Positions 10,457 through 22,209 of a stretch of DNA of 64,000 nt are shown piece by piece; the first letter of the stretch is position 1, and each line of letters opens with the position of its first letter. The position numbers and the translations under genes are program-made. The notes under the pieces were generated by a model. The model did no database searches. It was not told the origin of the DNA and was given only the letters and a program-made list of their open reading frames with translations. Origin of the DNA: Rotaria sordida (lineage: Eukaryota > Rotifera > Eurotatoria > Philodinida > Philodinidae); NCBI GenBank assembly GCA_905250125.1, contig CAJNOL010000027.1, positions 62,001 to 126,000 of the forward strand, written 5' to 3'.

Positions 10457-13285
10457 TTATGAATCATCCATAAGATCTTGAGTAACCCAAGATGGTGGTA
10501 AAAACTCTTCAACCATTTGCCATACAATAGCTAAAACAATGATAAAATATTTTTAAATACATATCAGTAAAACAATCATTATCCACATCTAATTGTTATT
10601 AATCTTTTTTCAGAAAAACATGTCTAATTAAAAGTGCAAACACAATGAGGGAAAATCATCCTATGGAGACTATTAATAACCAATAATATATGGGCAAAAT
10701 TATTCGTTAGCGACGTAACTTCGCAAAATGAGAACAGTTGTGTCTCAAAATAACGAGCTTTCTTAAAGCTAATTTTTGTGTTACATGTATGTTAAGTTAC
10801 TCTAGATACCTTGAAAAAATCAGCGCTAGAGATCTTTGTTCAGAGAAGTTGTCAGGAAAAAACCTAGCGTTAGCGATGTGACATAAAAAAAGGACATTGA
10901 CTTTCACTTTACACATTTTAGTTTAAAAAAAATCTGAATTGAGGTAGCATTTTTGAAAACTAAATAGTACACGCTATAGACAACTCCTAAGGCTACAAAA
11001 TCTCTATGCAAAATTGTTTTCTGAGGATGTCTAGGTTTTTTAAAGAAAAATCCATTTACTTTTCGTTAGCGCCGTGACGACGTACAAATATACAAACGAA
11101 AAAAGTGCTCTTATTACCAAATGAGAAGTTCAAAACTATTGTCCGTTTCAAAATATAATGTCCGCCACTGTTTTTAGAATAACTCGAGAACGCAAGTAGC
11201 TAGAGACTTGCGGTTTTCATCAATCGAAAGAGGAGATCTGGGGGACGTCTTTTTCTCCAATAATGTGTAAGAAAAAAATCCTTTTAAAACAAATTATTTT
11301 CGAAAAACATGTAAAAGAAGGCATGAAAATGACCTGTCATCTAGATGAAATTTTGATTTTGACCTTTGATTTAGATAGAAGGACCTCAAATCTATAGTTC
11401 AAGACACAACGTAGATTGGTTCTCTTATTATATTCTAACGTTGAACAAATTGAATATGTGTTTATATGCGCAAACAAAAGAAATTTTTGTTAATTTTTTA
11501 CTAAATTTTCTCACTTTTTATCATAATGGCTGGACATTTCGATGGAAACGTAATGAAAAGTAAGGAAACGCACTATATCTTGAACTATAGATTTGAGGTC
11601 GCTCTATCTAAATCAAAGGTCAAAATCAAAATTTTATCTAGATGACAGGTCATTTTCATGCCTTCTTTTACATGTTTTTCGAAAATAATTTATTTTAAAA
11701 GGATTTTTTTTCTTACACATTATTGGAGAAAAAGACGTCCCCCCCGATCTCCTCTTTCGATTGATGAAAATCGCAAGTCTCTAGCTGCTTGCGTTCTCGA
11801 GTTATTCAAAAAGCAGTGGTGGACATTATATTTTGCAACGGGCAATAATTCCAAATGGTACAAATTCTTCATCGGAATCTCTAGATGATAGTAAGACAAA
11901 AATTTTTGTTCCAGGACTTGGCAGGGCCTCTAGAAAACTCAGTTTTTCAGAGAAAGTTTTTTGGAGTTCGATCTTATTGAAAATTTCATTATAGATGCAG
12001 ATCGTTCGTAGAGTCTATTCCGAAGCTTTTGGATTTTTTTTTCTCTTATAGTTAGAGAGAAGTCTCCTAATTACTTTTGAATTTATTTATTTATTAATTA
12101 AAATTAATAGACAGCTAATAAAGTCAATTTTTTTACATATGTCTATGCTAATAGAACTTATTCAGAAAAATAATTTTCGTAAGAAATCAAAGTTAAATGA
12201 AAGGATATATGTTCTGTTTTTCCTGAAACAGTCGACATATATACACTAGAAAAATTAATATTTAACTATTTTCTATTCTTAAATTTTTTTATCCATCAAT
12301 TTTATCACAATAAAAATGATGATTTCTGAGTACTATAATTAATAACAACAAAGCTTCTATTTAAATGACTTACATTTCCATTGTTCTTTAGTATATTCTG
12401 TATCTAGATGTTCATCAATCATAGTTTCTATAGTTGGCTCTTCCATTGGTTCATGATAAAGTTTCAAAAATGGATGATCTAAATAGCAAATAGGATATAG
12501 AAAATGATTAATGTGTAATTATATTATGAAAATTTACTTAAAGCTTCTTCAGCAGTTGGACGTTGACGAGGATCAAAAGATAGAAGACGATCAAGTAAAT
12601 CAACACCTATAATCATATAAAGTAAATGCAATTTATGTGTTTGTGTCTCTCTCTCTCTTTATTATAAATTTACCTTCTGATGAAACACCAGATATTGGTG
12701 TTTCTGTTAATGGATCATATTTAAAACCAAACAATTCATTAAAATTTGCTTTGGGTTTATATTCCATTCGACTGATATAAGCAGATGCTTCTAAAATTTT
12801 TCATATAAAATATTGCTTATATCTTATAATATTAGTGACCTCTATATCATATGAACTGATAATAATTGAAAAAGTATTCTTATTTCAATGTGAATGAAGA
12901 ATTCTATTTTTCAATTATCGAAGGTGAATTTCATGTTGTTTTTTCTTTCATACAAACCTGGTGTACATATCTCTTGTAATGTTTTTGAATCGGGTGTACC
13001 AATAATATCAAATATTTTATTTAACTGATCAATTGTATCTTTTCCAGGAAAAAGTGGTTTAAGTAGAATTAATTCTGCCATTATACAACCAACAGACCAT
13101 ATATCAACTTTTTCATTATATTTTTTCTCATTGACATATATTTCTGGTGCACGCCACCATCTAAGAAAAAATAGATACTTTGTAGTAGTTTTGAACATAA
13201 AACAAGAATGATGGACGTACCTAGTAGAAACATAATCAGTATGAGCACCAGTTGATGCAACACGAGCTAATCCAAAATCAAGAAT
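10457..13285 (-). pseudogene. 5'-truncated p38 MAP kinase copy
   Basis: Six exons equivalent to the last six of the intact gene: 13221-13285 (DFG and activation loop), 12958-13160, 12674-12815, 12538-12606, 12374-12478, 10457-10530. The N-lobe, lysine and HRD exons are absent from 13286 up to the gap. The third exon is 142 rather than 141 nt because its acceptor AG has shifted one base (AAG then CA, against AAAG then GA in the intact copy). That shifts the frame into an early stop. The other exons keep their reading frames, and the activation motif here is TDY, not TTY. A 1.5-kb insertion sits in the last intron. Most likely a fairly young pseudogene; a transcript using other splice sites cannot be excluded. 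Confidence 0.8.
10693..12235. mobile_element. Foldback insertion in the last intron of the p38 copy
   Basis: This block is missing from the matching intron of the intact gene (about 738-745). It contains inverted arms at about 11115-11405 and 11570-11865. In its left third the motif CGTTAGCG-n-YGT-r-AC occurs three times (about 10706, 10868, 11061). No transposase frame seen. The outer ends are inferred by comparison with the paralogue, so they are accurate to about 10 bases. Confidence 0.7.
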
Positions 13286-14625
13286 CTATTATAAAATAAA
13301 ATAGATCACAATCAATAGAGAATTGTTTCGAGAAAACAAAACCAAGAATAGAAATGTAAGTGAATGTAGAAATTAATTGCAACAAGAAGTGTCGATCATA
13401 TTAACATTTAAAAGTTTTTGATGATTCATTTTTCGAAAACGGTCTTAGTTTCGAAGCAACTTAAGTTTGAAAAAAGAGAAAATCGTGGTAGAGAATACAT
13501 CACGAGGGTAAAAAGCGAGACTTTAGTACTTCGAAGTACGAGTGAAGCACGTCGAAGTAGTGTACGTTTACTTCGGACTACTGAAGTCTTGCATTTTCCG
13601 TCTGAAATACGTCAATAAGAGATTAACTACAGATGAACAAAACAACTAACATTGGAGATGAATATTTTTAAAAGTTTTTGAATCTATTTTGACTTGAAGA
13701 TATAGGAAACTGATATAGTCCGATTAAACCTATGGGAATATGTAAAGAACAGATATTTTCTTGATTTTAGTCTGTTTTTCTTTCGACTTGGATGTATATA
13801 TATCATTGAGTATCTTGTATAAAAGAAATTTTCTGTCGGTCTTATAGATGAATATAAAGTATGGGTGAATAATCTGATAAACCATGCCAATATATATTTC
13901 TGGAAAGTATTGTAGAAAAGAACATATCAAATATAACATAAGATTATTTTCTCTAAACTCAAATTTTATCTTTGAAAGCTTATCACGAAACAGCTCTTTC
14001 CCGACCAAATCGAAAATTAATCAGTTTCTTTAGATTATCATTCAATTGAGATATAGCATCACAAAAAAATGTATTATGCATTTATGAAAAATGTTTCCTG
14101 ACCATACTCTTTAATCAGAAACTGACTTTCCGTCAACTATAATAATTTAAGTGCTTTTTGAGACTATCACTTAAATTCGTCATTCTAACTATTCTCCTAA
14201 AATTGCAAAGTATTGAAATGAATCTAGTTTGTGTTATTCTACGTTATTATTCTATTGTTCTTCAATAATTCGCATTCACTATAACAGAATCTATTTTTGC
14301 TGAAGAGGAAACCAACATGTCAAGGACAAAATCAGATACCAGACAGACTAAACCAGTGATGCAAACTCGTTTCGAAGCACGTCCACAAATTGGACTTATC
14401 GTTTATCAGATTTCGAAAACTTTCGAATCAGTCAAAATATCAAGTTTAGTGAGAAAAAAAGTTTCTACGTTGTACAATGTAGAATAATGAATTTAATGCT
14501 TACTTAATTATATACATTTCAAATGAGTTATTAGAAAATAAATCAGATTTTGTAATAATCGAAAATCAACAGATATGGTATGAAAAACCTATGAAATTTA
14601 TAGTGGTCTGGTGCATGAAAGTTCT

Positions 14626-15449
14626 TGGTTAGATTTTCATTCATTTTTCTTTTCATCGTCAATTCTTTATCACTGACAGAAGCAGAATATAGATCTTAAG
14701 AAGATCTTCGATATGAAGGAAACTTCGAAAGACGACAATGACATCCGATCTACTGAACAGTCACAATTGCTGCTGAAACTCGCTATCTCACTTCAAAATT
14801 ATCATTTTATGAAGTGAATTGAGAACGAACAGAACTTCGTATCGAAGTTTCGAGAAAACACAATTGATCATATAAGAACATAGAACTTTGTAAGAATGTT
14901 TGAACAAAAAACTTGTCAGCACAGCTCCTTCGGGACTGAAATGTGAAACTCACATGTGTTTTTTTAACCTGATTATAATGATAAAAGATACGCCAAGTGA
15001 AAAATTTGTAGTAGACTAAAGTTTTTTCGAAATATCATCAATCTCTCTTATGTATTTCTGTATTTTGAACAGAAATTTTTTCTTATTTTACTGGTGCCTT
15101 ATTCTTTGGTTATCTTGTTGCTATTCACTCGTTATTTATCTTTGTCATATTGTTTTTTTTTCATAATTTAACATTATTATTGTTTTAACCATTGATACAG
15201 CAGGTCTCAATACAATATTATATATCTCGATAAGCTCAGAAACACTAATATTGATTATTTTTCAAAGTCATAACCTTACTGGTTCATACTTTTTAGATTG
15301 ACTATATGACGATTGTGGCAAATCAATGCATCGCTACGCTTCATTCTTGACATCTTGAATATAAAGAAGGGTTCAATAACTAATGAAATGGACCTCCTAG
15401 AGAAATATGATTTCTTTCATGTTAAACTCTTACTCAAGATGATCTCTGG
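14626..15449. other. Unassigned DNA beyond the duplication boundary
   Basis: Homology to the p38 unit ends at about 14625. I see no exon-like frames, RNA genes or clear repeats in the remainder. Confidence 0.5.
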
Positions 15450-16420
15450 TGAAATTACACCCATAACATTTGTTTATGCTGTACTTCGGTCGCTTGAAAT
15501 AGTCAATGGTTGTTGTACACATACTATGTCTAGCTCCTGAGGATGGCTAACTCTTTATTTATCTATTCGAAGACCAACCGGACTAGTATTCATATGAATC
15601 GATAGCACTTTTCAACGATTTCGAAATGGTATAACAACATCGAGAAAAAAATACTGATCAACCAGAAGAAATTCTTATGACACCGTCTTGCTAGTTTTCA
15701 ATAGGTTTCGATATGAAAATTGCACTTTGAATGAAAACTAATATGATATTCTGAATCAGCACTCCAAAATGATGAGTGGACTTACGTGTATTTCAAACAT
15801 TTTCACAAAACATTTTTTATTGAATAATTTACTTCTGTGTCCCCTCAGGATTGAGTCAGAAACGAATTTCATAAAAACTCTGTTTTTACTCTTTATTCAT
15901 CTGCTATTTGGAGTTCTACTTTAATTTTATAAGCTTAGAACTTGATTTCCACAGTCAAGATAACTCTTCAACGAAATTTATTTTGTGACCCAACACTGAG
16001 GAGGATTATGGATGAATTTTTCGACGAAGAAAAGGTAGCGAAAATTTTTGAAATACACGTAAATAAACTTAGTTTTGGATGCTGACTCAGAATATCATAT
16101 TAGTTTTTATCTAATTCATATTTTTCTAACTGAAATATACTAAGTATTAGGCAAAGAGAAAAATTATAAAATCATGTCTCGAGAATAGTCTTCTTGGGAT
16201 TTCTTTATATGATCAGTGTTGTTTCTTCGATGTTTTTATACCATTTTGAATCGCTTGAAAAGTACTATCGAATCATACGAAAATAACCTGATCACTCCAT
16301 GAGGTGAGTAGATCAAAAGTGCTGAATATCATCAACAGTTCGGTTCAATATACATGTGACGACCATTGACTATTTGAATCGATCTGTGCACAGCACAAAT
16401 AAGTACCATATGAATCATTC
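15450..16420. mobile_element. Foldback element
   Basis: Imperfect inverted arms: about 15595-15805 pairs with about 16045-16285 (both contain ACTAATATGATATTCTGA in opposite senses). Weaker pairing extends outward to about 15460-15530 and 16340-16420. Open frames inside, including one from 15313 to 15540, overlap the arm and look incidental. Non-autonomous element of unknown family. Confidence 0.65.
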
Positions 16421-16539
16421 TATCACAAACTCACTTTTGAATACCTCCTATAATAGTCTGACACAGAAAAGATCAAGTTTCTCTGGGGAACCATTTTCAA
16501 TAGTTATCAATTCTTCTCATTTTTTATCCGTGCAAAAAA

Positions 16540-16639
16540 NNNNNNNNNNNNNNNNNNNNNNNNNNNNNNNNNNNNNNNNNNNNNNNNNNNNNNNNNNNNN
16601 NNNNNNNNNNNNNNNNNNNNNNNNNNNNNNNNNNNNNNN
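16540..16639. other. Assembly gap of exactly 100 N
   Basis: One hundred N flanked on both sides by A runs. The round number indicates a conventional scaffold gap of unknown true length. Physical linkage between the p38 region and TRABID therefore rests on scaffolding. Confidence 0.99.
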
Positions 16640-17687
16640 AAAAAAAAAGGATTTCGTTTGTTATCATGAACATATCCTATGTTACGTAAAATAATACAAA
16701 TTTTTAGACGAACAAGCATTAGACACACATTCAGCGACATAACATCATTGGATTATGTCTTAATCATAGGACATATGTGATTATTCATTTACATGACAAT
16801 CTAAAACTGATTACTATTGATAGGCTATAGTCTAAAATGACTTTCAATACAATTATCAATAACATATGCAAGTTCTTCAACATTTATCAGAAAATTATTA
16901 AAAGCCAAACACATCCAAAAAAAGAAATAAACGATAGAGAATTTCAAACTATCTCAGAATATATAATTATTTATTCTTTTTTTTGCTATTTCTTTTACGA
17001 TAAAAGAAAAAAACAAAACTTGGTAAGGTAGTAAGAAAATGTAGTCCGTAAGAACTATATCATGATAATACTTTCATTGTATTCAATATACTTTTCGATA
17101 ACCGCAATAATAAATATATAGACTAATAGAAGATTCGGAGTACTTTCACAATACATTATTATTTTCTAAAAACAGGTGTTTTTATAGTGACGATATATTA
17201 AAAAAAATTGACTGCAACTATTTTTTTAGGAGTACATATATATATGTGCATAATAGAACCGAAAAAAAAAGAAAATTTATTTTTTTTATCTTCACCAGTC
17301 ATGAGAAACAGCAAAAGAAGAAAAACCAAGCAAGAGAAAAACATACACACACAGAATAACTTTCGTGCCTCTATAGATAGATACTGTTACAATAGCAAAA
17401 CATGTTTTTTTTCCGAACATTTCATTAATTTTGGCGGGGATTTATAATGACATGATAAACTCGATGGAATGCAAGTAAATAAGTGACAAACAAAAACAAA
17501 CGAGAAAAACTGAAGAAAAAAACAAACCGAGAAGTATTAATCGACAAGTAGCACCCTGTATGAGAGAGCGAAAAAAAAGAGAATCAATCATCAGACTAAA
17601 TATTTTGTGGCTAGAGAGGATGAAAACACAAGGAAAAAAAAGGAGAAATAGAGAGAACGAAAAATAATTGTACATATATAATTAAAT
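16640..17687. other. 3' flank of TRABID, no gene seen
   Basis: AT-rich with A/T homopolymers. Reading frames on both strands are low-complexity Phe/Leu/Ser or Lys/Asn and have no recognisable motifs. Probably includes the TRABID 3' UTR near 17400-17687. Confidence 0.5.
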
Positions 17688-20555
17688 CTATCTCGATGAT
17701 GAATCAATTCGACGAGCACCACTGTTCGACGAATAAAGATTAAGCCATGCATCGAGTGACTGTTGACACACCTGAGGACGTTTTCCTAGATCACGAAAAA
17801 AAAAATGAAACAACATATTTATCTAATCTATTAAAAAAATAAAATAGAAATGACTTACCAACTTTTTGTTTAGCTACTAATAAACCATTATTTGTAAAAC
17901 CGCAATCAAGCCATTGATGAAGAATAGCTTGTTCATGTCCAATCTAAATATATAACAAAACAAAACAAAAAAACATTTCCCCCATATTATTTTTTTCTCA
18001 AAAAAACAAACAACATACTTCAGATGATGTTAGAAAATGAACAGGTAAAAGATTTCCATCACAATCCATTAATGGATGATAAAATGTTTGTATATCACTG
18101 GTATCATTCTGTTGTTGTTGTTGTTGATTTATAAATGATGGTGATAAAGATGGTGACGGTCGTTGAATATCATTATCATGATTATGAATTAATGGTGATG
18201 ATGAACGAGATGATGATGATGTTATATGAATACGTTCTTGCATAGGTACAAGAGCAGAAAAATGATTACGTGTAAAACCAAGACATATAGGTGATTTTGA
18301 ACAAAAATTTATTTCCCAAAGTAATGGTAAATAGACACCTTGAAAACGAGCAAGACCAATAAAATATTCACCACGATAAGATTTAACATTTGTTACACCA
18401 TAAACAATAATTGGTCGACGAAGTATATGTGATAATGCAAAGATATGTGCATGTCCTAAACTTTCACCAGGTTGATTTGCAAATGTTAATACATCATTCC
18501 AATCACTTCGTAATTGATGTTCATCTTGTCTATATTGTTGTTTTTCAGCAACTAATCGTTCGTATTCACTCCATCGTTCAAAAAATCTATTAAACAAAAA
18601 AAAACAAGTAAAGCGCATCAATTATTAAGAAAGATTTGTTTTTTTGTTTTTACGTACTTATTTGAACCGTTTTCTAAACATTCGGCCATTGCTCGACGTA
18701 ATGTATTCTCTGTATCCCATACTCCAAGACAAACTTGTAAAACACTATCTAATAAACAATCACCGTTTTTTCGATTCCATAATGCATATAAACGAGAATG
18801 AAATCGATTGGTTACTTCACTATTCCAATTTATTATTCGATTGTCAACTTCAAGTTCTTAAAAATAATAAAAAAAAAATTTTTTTTAAATAAATTCTATC
18901 GATTAATGAAATATTTGGCGTTCAGAAATGAATAGATATCAACAGACAAATACTACAATATTAATTTCATTAGTAATATTTTTCTTACCTTGTTGAACTT
19001 GTTGATCTAAAATATCATCAAATATTTGTTGTTGTGTTCGATGAGAAAAATCAAGAATTTCTAAGAATAGAAAAAATGTAAACACAATACAATTCGTCAA
19101 TTATTTCTTGTTTTGGTTTTTTTTACCGGCTGGTAAAACAGCTGTAAACCATTCTGTTAAAACATATGATCGAAAATCGGCAACTTTTTTTAATTTTAAA
19201 TGACTATGAAAAAAATGTTGAATCATTCGATTTATTCGATTACATATATTAGCTGGTACACGTCGTTGATGTGGTAGTTTTTTTTGTTGTCTCATTAATT
19301 GTTGAAATGCTGTTTCAAATTTACAAAATTGTTCGATTTGTCCAGTTATATTAGCTAAATTTTTTAATGTACGTCCAACAACATCAATTGATGGTAAATA
19401 TGAACAATTAAGATATTGACTATCTTCAATTGTTATTTGTCGTGTTGGATCACCGCCACAAAGTAAATATTCAAAAACAACAGTTAATGAACCTTGATCA
19501 AGTAATGTTTGACATGCTTTTAACCATAAACGATCAGATGTTGCTGATGATGAATTTCTTTTATTTGTTATTAAACGTTTTTCAACACTTATACGATTAT
19601 GTTTACTTTCTTTATTCGATACTCTTTCAACATTAATATTTTCCATGGATTTATTTATTGCATTCATACGTTGTTCTTCATCTGTACCAATTAGAGTTGA
19701 TGAACATGTTGGTGTTGATATTATTGGATTAGGATTATTTGTACTATTATGACGAGAACTTCCACATGATATACATTTTTTTGTTGCTGGATAATCTAAG
19801 AAAATAAAAAAAAAAGTCATTTTAAAAAAGTTCTAAAATAACAACAAAATCAATAAATCGCTTTTTTGTATGTATGACCTTGATCTTTCAAAATTTCAGC
19901 ATGTTCTCTTACTCATACAAGGACATTCTTCATTCTGCTATATTAAGAAAAAATCTACTTTCTTTTTGTTCTTGGTCAATTGAATTTAAAATATATATTC
20001 GTATATATTTAACTTACTATCAGTTGTACATCGAGTACAAGTCCATTTTTTTAATCGTTGAGAAACAAGACGAGTATCAGCGCTTGATGGTGGTGGTGAA
20101 ATTCGTTCATTAGTATTTGTATCAATTGATGGTTGAACAGGTGAAAAACGTGATGTTCCAATAAGACGATATGATCCACATTGTGTACAACGTATAGCTC
20201 TTGGATAATTAAGAAATGTACATTGATCACATGGCCATTTTTCAACGGAATCAATATATGTTGCTGGTATTTGTTGTTGTGCTTGTTCTTGTTGTGCATT
20301 AGATTCTGATGATGCGTTTAATTGATAAATATCTGCTGCTGCTGCATATATTGTTGTTATTTTAGGTTGTCGACACATAGTACATTTTGGTGCAACAGCA
20401 AAATTTAAATATGTACATACTGAACATGCCCATTTATCATCAATTAATGTTGTTGCTGCCATTATATTTGAAGAATTTGTTGCATCATTTTCATGACGAT
20501 GTTCAATATCATCAAATATTGAATCGTCATCTTCATCATCAATCAGATTGTTCAT
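17688..20555 (-). CDS. ZRANB1: TRABID/ZRANB1-type OTU deubiquitinase, 7 coding exons
   Basis: Deubiquitinase that in studied animals prefers K29/K33/K63-linked ubiquitin and acts in Wnt and stress signalling. Exons: 20018-20555, 19127-19795, 18989-19060, 18658-18856, 18019-18586, 17859-17943, 17688-17785. They total 2229 nt, or 742 aa (human 708). Three RanBP2/NZF zinc fingers lie at about residues 41-62, 106-127 and 170-191, each W-x-C-x2-C ... N ... C-x2-C; the third is split by an intron. An ankyrin-like UBD region precedes the OTU domain. The catalytic cysteine box NGDCLLDSVLQ gives C460, and TRNHFSALV gives H601, matching human C443 and H585. HILRRPIIVYGV and RFQGVYLPLLWE are family hallmarks. 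A Ser/Gln-rich insertion after the histidine box is longer than in human. The start at 20555 opens an acidic N-terminus. All catalytic residues I can place are intact. Confidence 0.95.
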
Positions 20556-21272
20556 CTAATAGATACGAATAAATGAAATATTATTTGTTTTTCTTATGAA
20601 TTTAAATATATATTTTTTTTTAAAATTTATTTACTATTAATATATTTATTGTTATTGTTCCAATATGAACATCGATACCAGTAAAAACAATTGTTCATGG
20701 AAATTTGAAATAGTTGAACGGAAATATATTTATAGGATTTGATGATATAGGAACAAATATCTAAAATGATGAACAAGTTTTTTGTTTGTTTTGTTTTCTT
20801 AAATATGATTTAGACCAATGAGGACAACAGCAGAAAAGTCACCTGCTTTTCTTCGTGCCTCGCTCGTTCTTGCTGCTACGTCTTCCTTCCTTCCTGTTGG
20901 TTCCTATCGTTTTCTTTCTGTTTGTCTGCTTGGTTACTACGAATCAATAAAATGAACCAATCACATTATTCAACAAATCCTCTACATATTTGTTAAGACA
21001 ATTTTGTTTTTTTTGTTGTTTTTTTTTTTCATAAAAAATTCTTGATGATGAAACTTTTTGAAAAAAAATATGTTTTTTTGTTTTGATGTTAACGCCTGAT
21101 TCTTATTATTATATATGTTCTTGTTTTTTTACGTTCTTTTCTTTTTATAACATGTCAATACAAAACACACACATTAACAAAAACAAACGTAACAAAGTAC
21201 GCATGATGATGATGTGAATTTGTTTGATGTAAACTAAAATGATGATATTTATTGCAATTTGTTTTATTTTAT
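20556..21272. other. Spacer between TRABID and RPLP2
   Basis: TRABID upstream region and RPLP2 downstream region. It has several T-rich tracts and a pyrimidine-rich block at about 20850-20930. An AATAAA for RPLP2 lies in reverse complement at about 21247-21252. No gene seen. Confidence 0.6.
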
Positions 21273-21699
21273 TTAATCAAATAAACCAAAACCCTAAAAA
21301 AATAAAAAAACAAAGACTTATTTAAAAATTTATTTAATTTTTAAATATACAAACCATATCATCTCCTTCTTCATCGGAGTCCTCTTTTTTCTTTTCCTCT
21401 TTCTTGGGTTCTTCTTTAGCACCACCTTTCTTAGCATCAGTTGTTGCTGCTGCTGGTGCACCACCAGTACTTCCACTTGCTGCTACAGCACCACCACCAG
21501 CTGGTAAACTTGATAGTTTCTTTGAACCTTCAGCAATAATTTGTTCAAGATCTTTTCCTTTGCATGCATCAATAACTTTTTGTGCTTTTGTATTATCACA
21601 ATCAATACCAACACTACCAAGAATTTTTGATATTGTTGATACATCTGGATTTGTATTACCAGCAAGAACTGAAAGAACATAAGCCGCTGCGTAACGCAT
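21273..21699 (-). CDS. RPLP2: 60S acidic ribosomal protein P2
   Basis: Stalk protein of the large ribosomal subunit; P1/P2 dimers recruit translation factors to the GTPase centre. Exons 21355-21699 and 21273-21293 total 366 nt, or 121 aa. The N-terminus MRYAAAYVLSVLAGN is typical of P2. An Ala/Gly hinge follows, then a Lys/Glu-rich tail, then the invariant C-terminus DDMGFGLFD, whose last six residues come from the 21-nt second exon. Without that splice the frame would end in an unrelated tail, so the mini exon decides the model. A 5' UTR intron is likely (acceptor just upstream of 21735), with a non-coding first exon near 21843-21862. Confidence 0.95.
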
Positions 21700-21842
21700 G
21701 TCGACAATATCGTAGCGTAACTATTTAAAGCGTCTAAAATAAGTGAAAAAAAAATAAAGAAAATTATCAGAAAGTTAATTTCATGTTAAATATTGAAATA
21801 ATAAACAACTAATAATAAACCAACAAAACTATTCATCAAACC

Positions 21843-21862
21843 TCGACGAAAGAGGAAGATAT
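21843..21862 (-). promoter_or_regulatory. Candidate 5' TOP leader exon of RPLP2
   Basis: On the minus strand the sequence CTTCCTCTTTCGTCGAG is followed directly by a GT donor. The pyrimidine-rich start matches the terminal oligopyrimidine leader known for ribosomal protein mRNAs. The transcription start is inferred, not observed. Confidence 0.5.
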
Positions 21863-22209
21863 GTTATTGCATGATTGCATTAAAAAATAAAAGAAAAAGG
21901 CAAAAGAAAATAATTATTTATTGGTTATTGAAATACACCAATAGGAATAGAAAACAAGCATATAAGAGAACAAAAAAGAGGTTTGTTTATTATTATTATT
22001 ATTTTTTTCTTTTACTAGCATCATCTTTCTTCTTTTTCTTAGACAATATTTTGAATGTCATACGTCATTTTTATTTCTATTTATTCATTCCGATGGTTAA
22101 AATTGAACAACAACAATTAAAGCTTATCTATTTGTGAATTATTATATATTTATTATACTTAATTTTTATTTTATAATCATTCAAGCTGGACTATTCATCT
22201 GATGTTGAC
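21863..22209. promoter_or_regulatory. Shared divergent promoter region, RPLP2 and PPP2R2
   Basis: The RPLP2 leader and the PPP2R2 start codon point away from each other across about 350 AT-rich bases. The two genes must therefore share this upstream region unless PPP2R2 has further 5' exons inside it. No specific factor site recognised. Confidence 0.45.

Larger units (their letters stand above)
9953..14625 (-). repeat. Second unit of the p38 tandem duplication
   Basis: Homology to 1-4980 runs from 9953 to about 14625: 3' flank, six 3' exons, their introns, and part of the big intron (for example 14041 matches 3598, and 14590-14622 matches 4968-5000). It stops before the exons for the N-lobe and catalytic loop. 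Exons are clearly similar and introns more diverged. The first 395 bases are nearly identical. Confidence 0.85.

Noticed and set aside
15313..15540. 75-codon plus-strand frame
   Set aside because: It overlaps the arm of the foldback element and has no recognisable motif.
16356..16740. Frames crossing the N gap on both strands
   Set aside because: They exist only because N codons are not stops.
18411..20572. Plus-strand frames rich in His/Leu/Asn opposite TRABID
   Set aside because: Antisense shadows of TRABID exons, which have clear domain content.
21404..21682. Plus-strand Ala/Pro-rich frame
   Set aside because: Antisense shadow of the RPLP2 Ala/Gly/Lys region.
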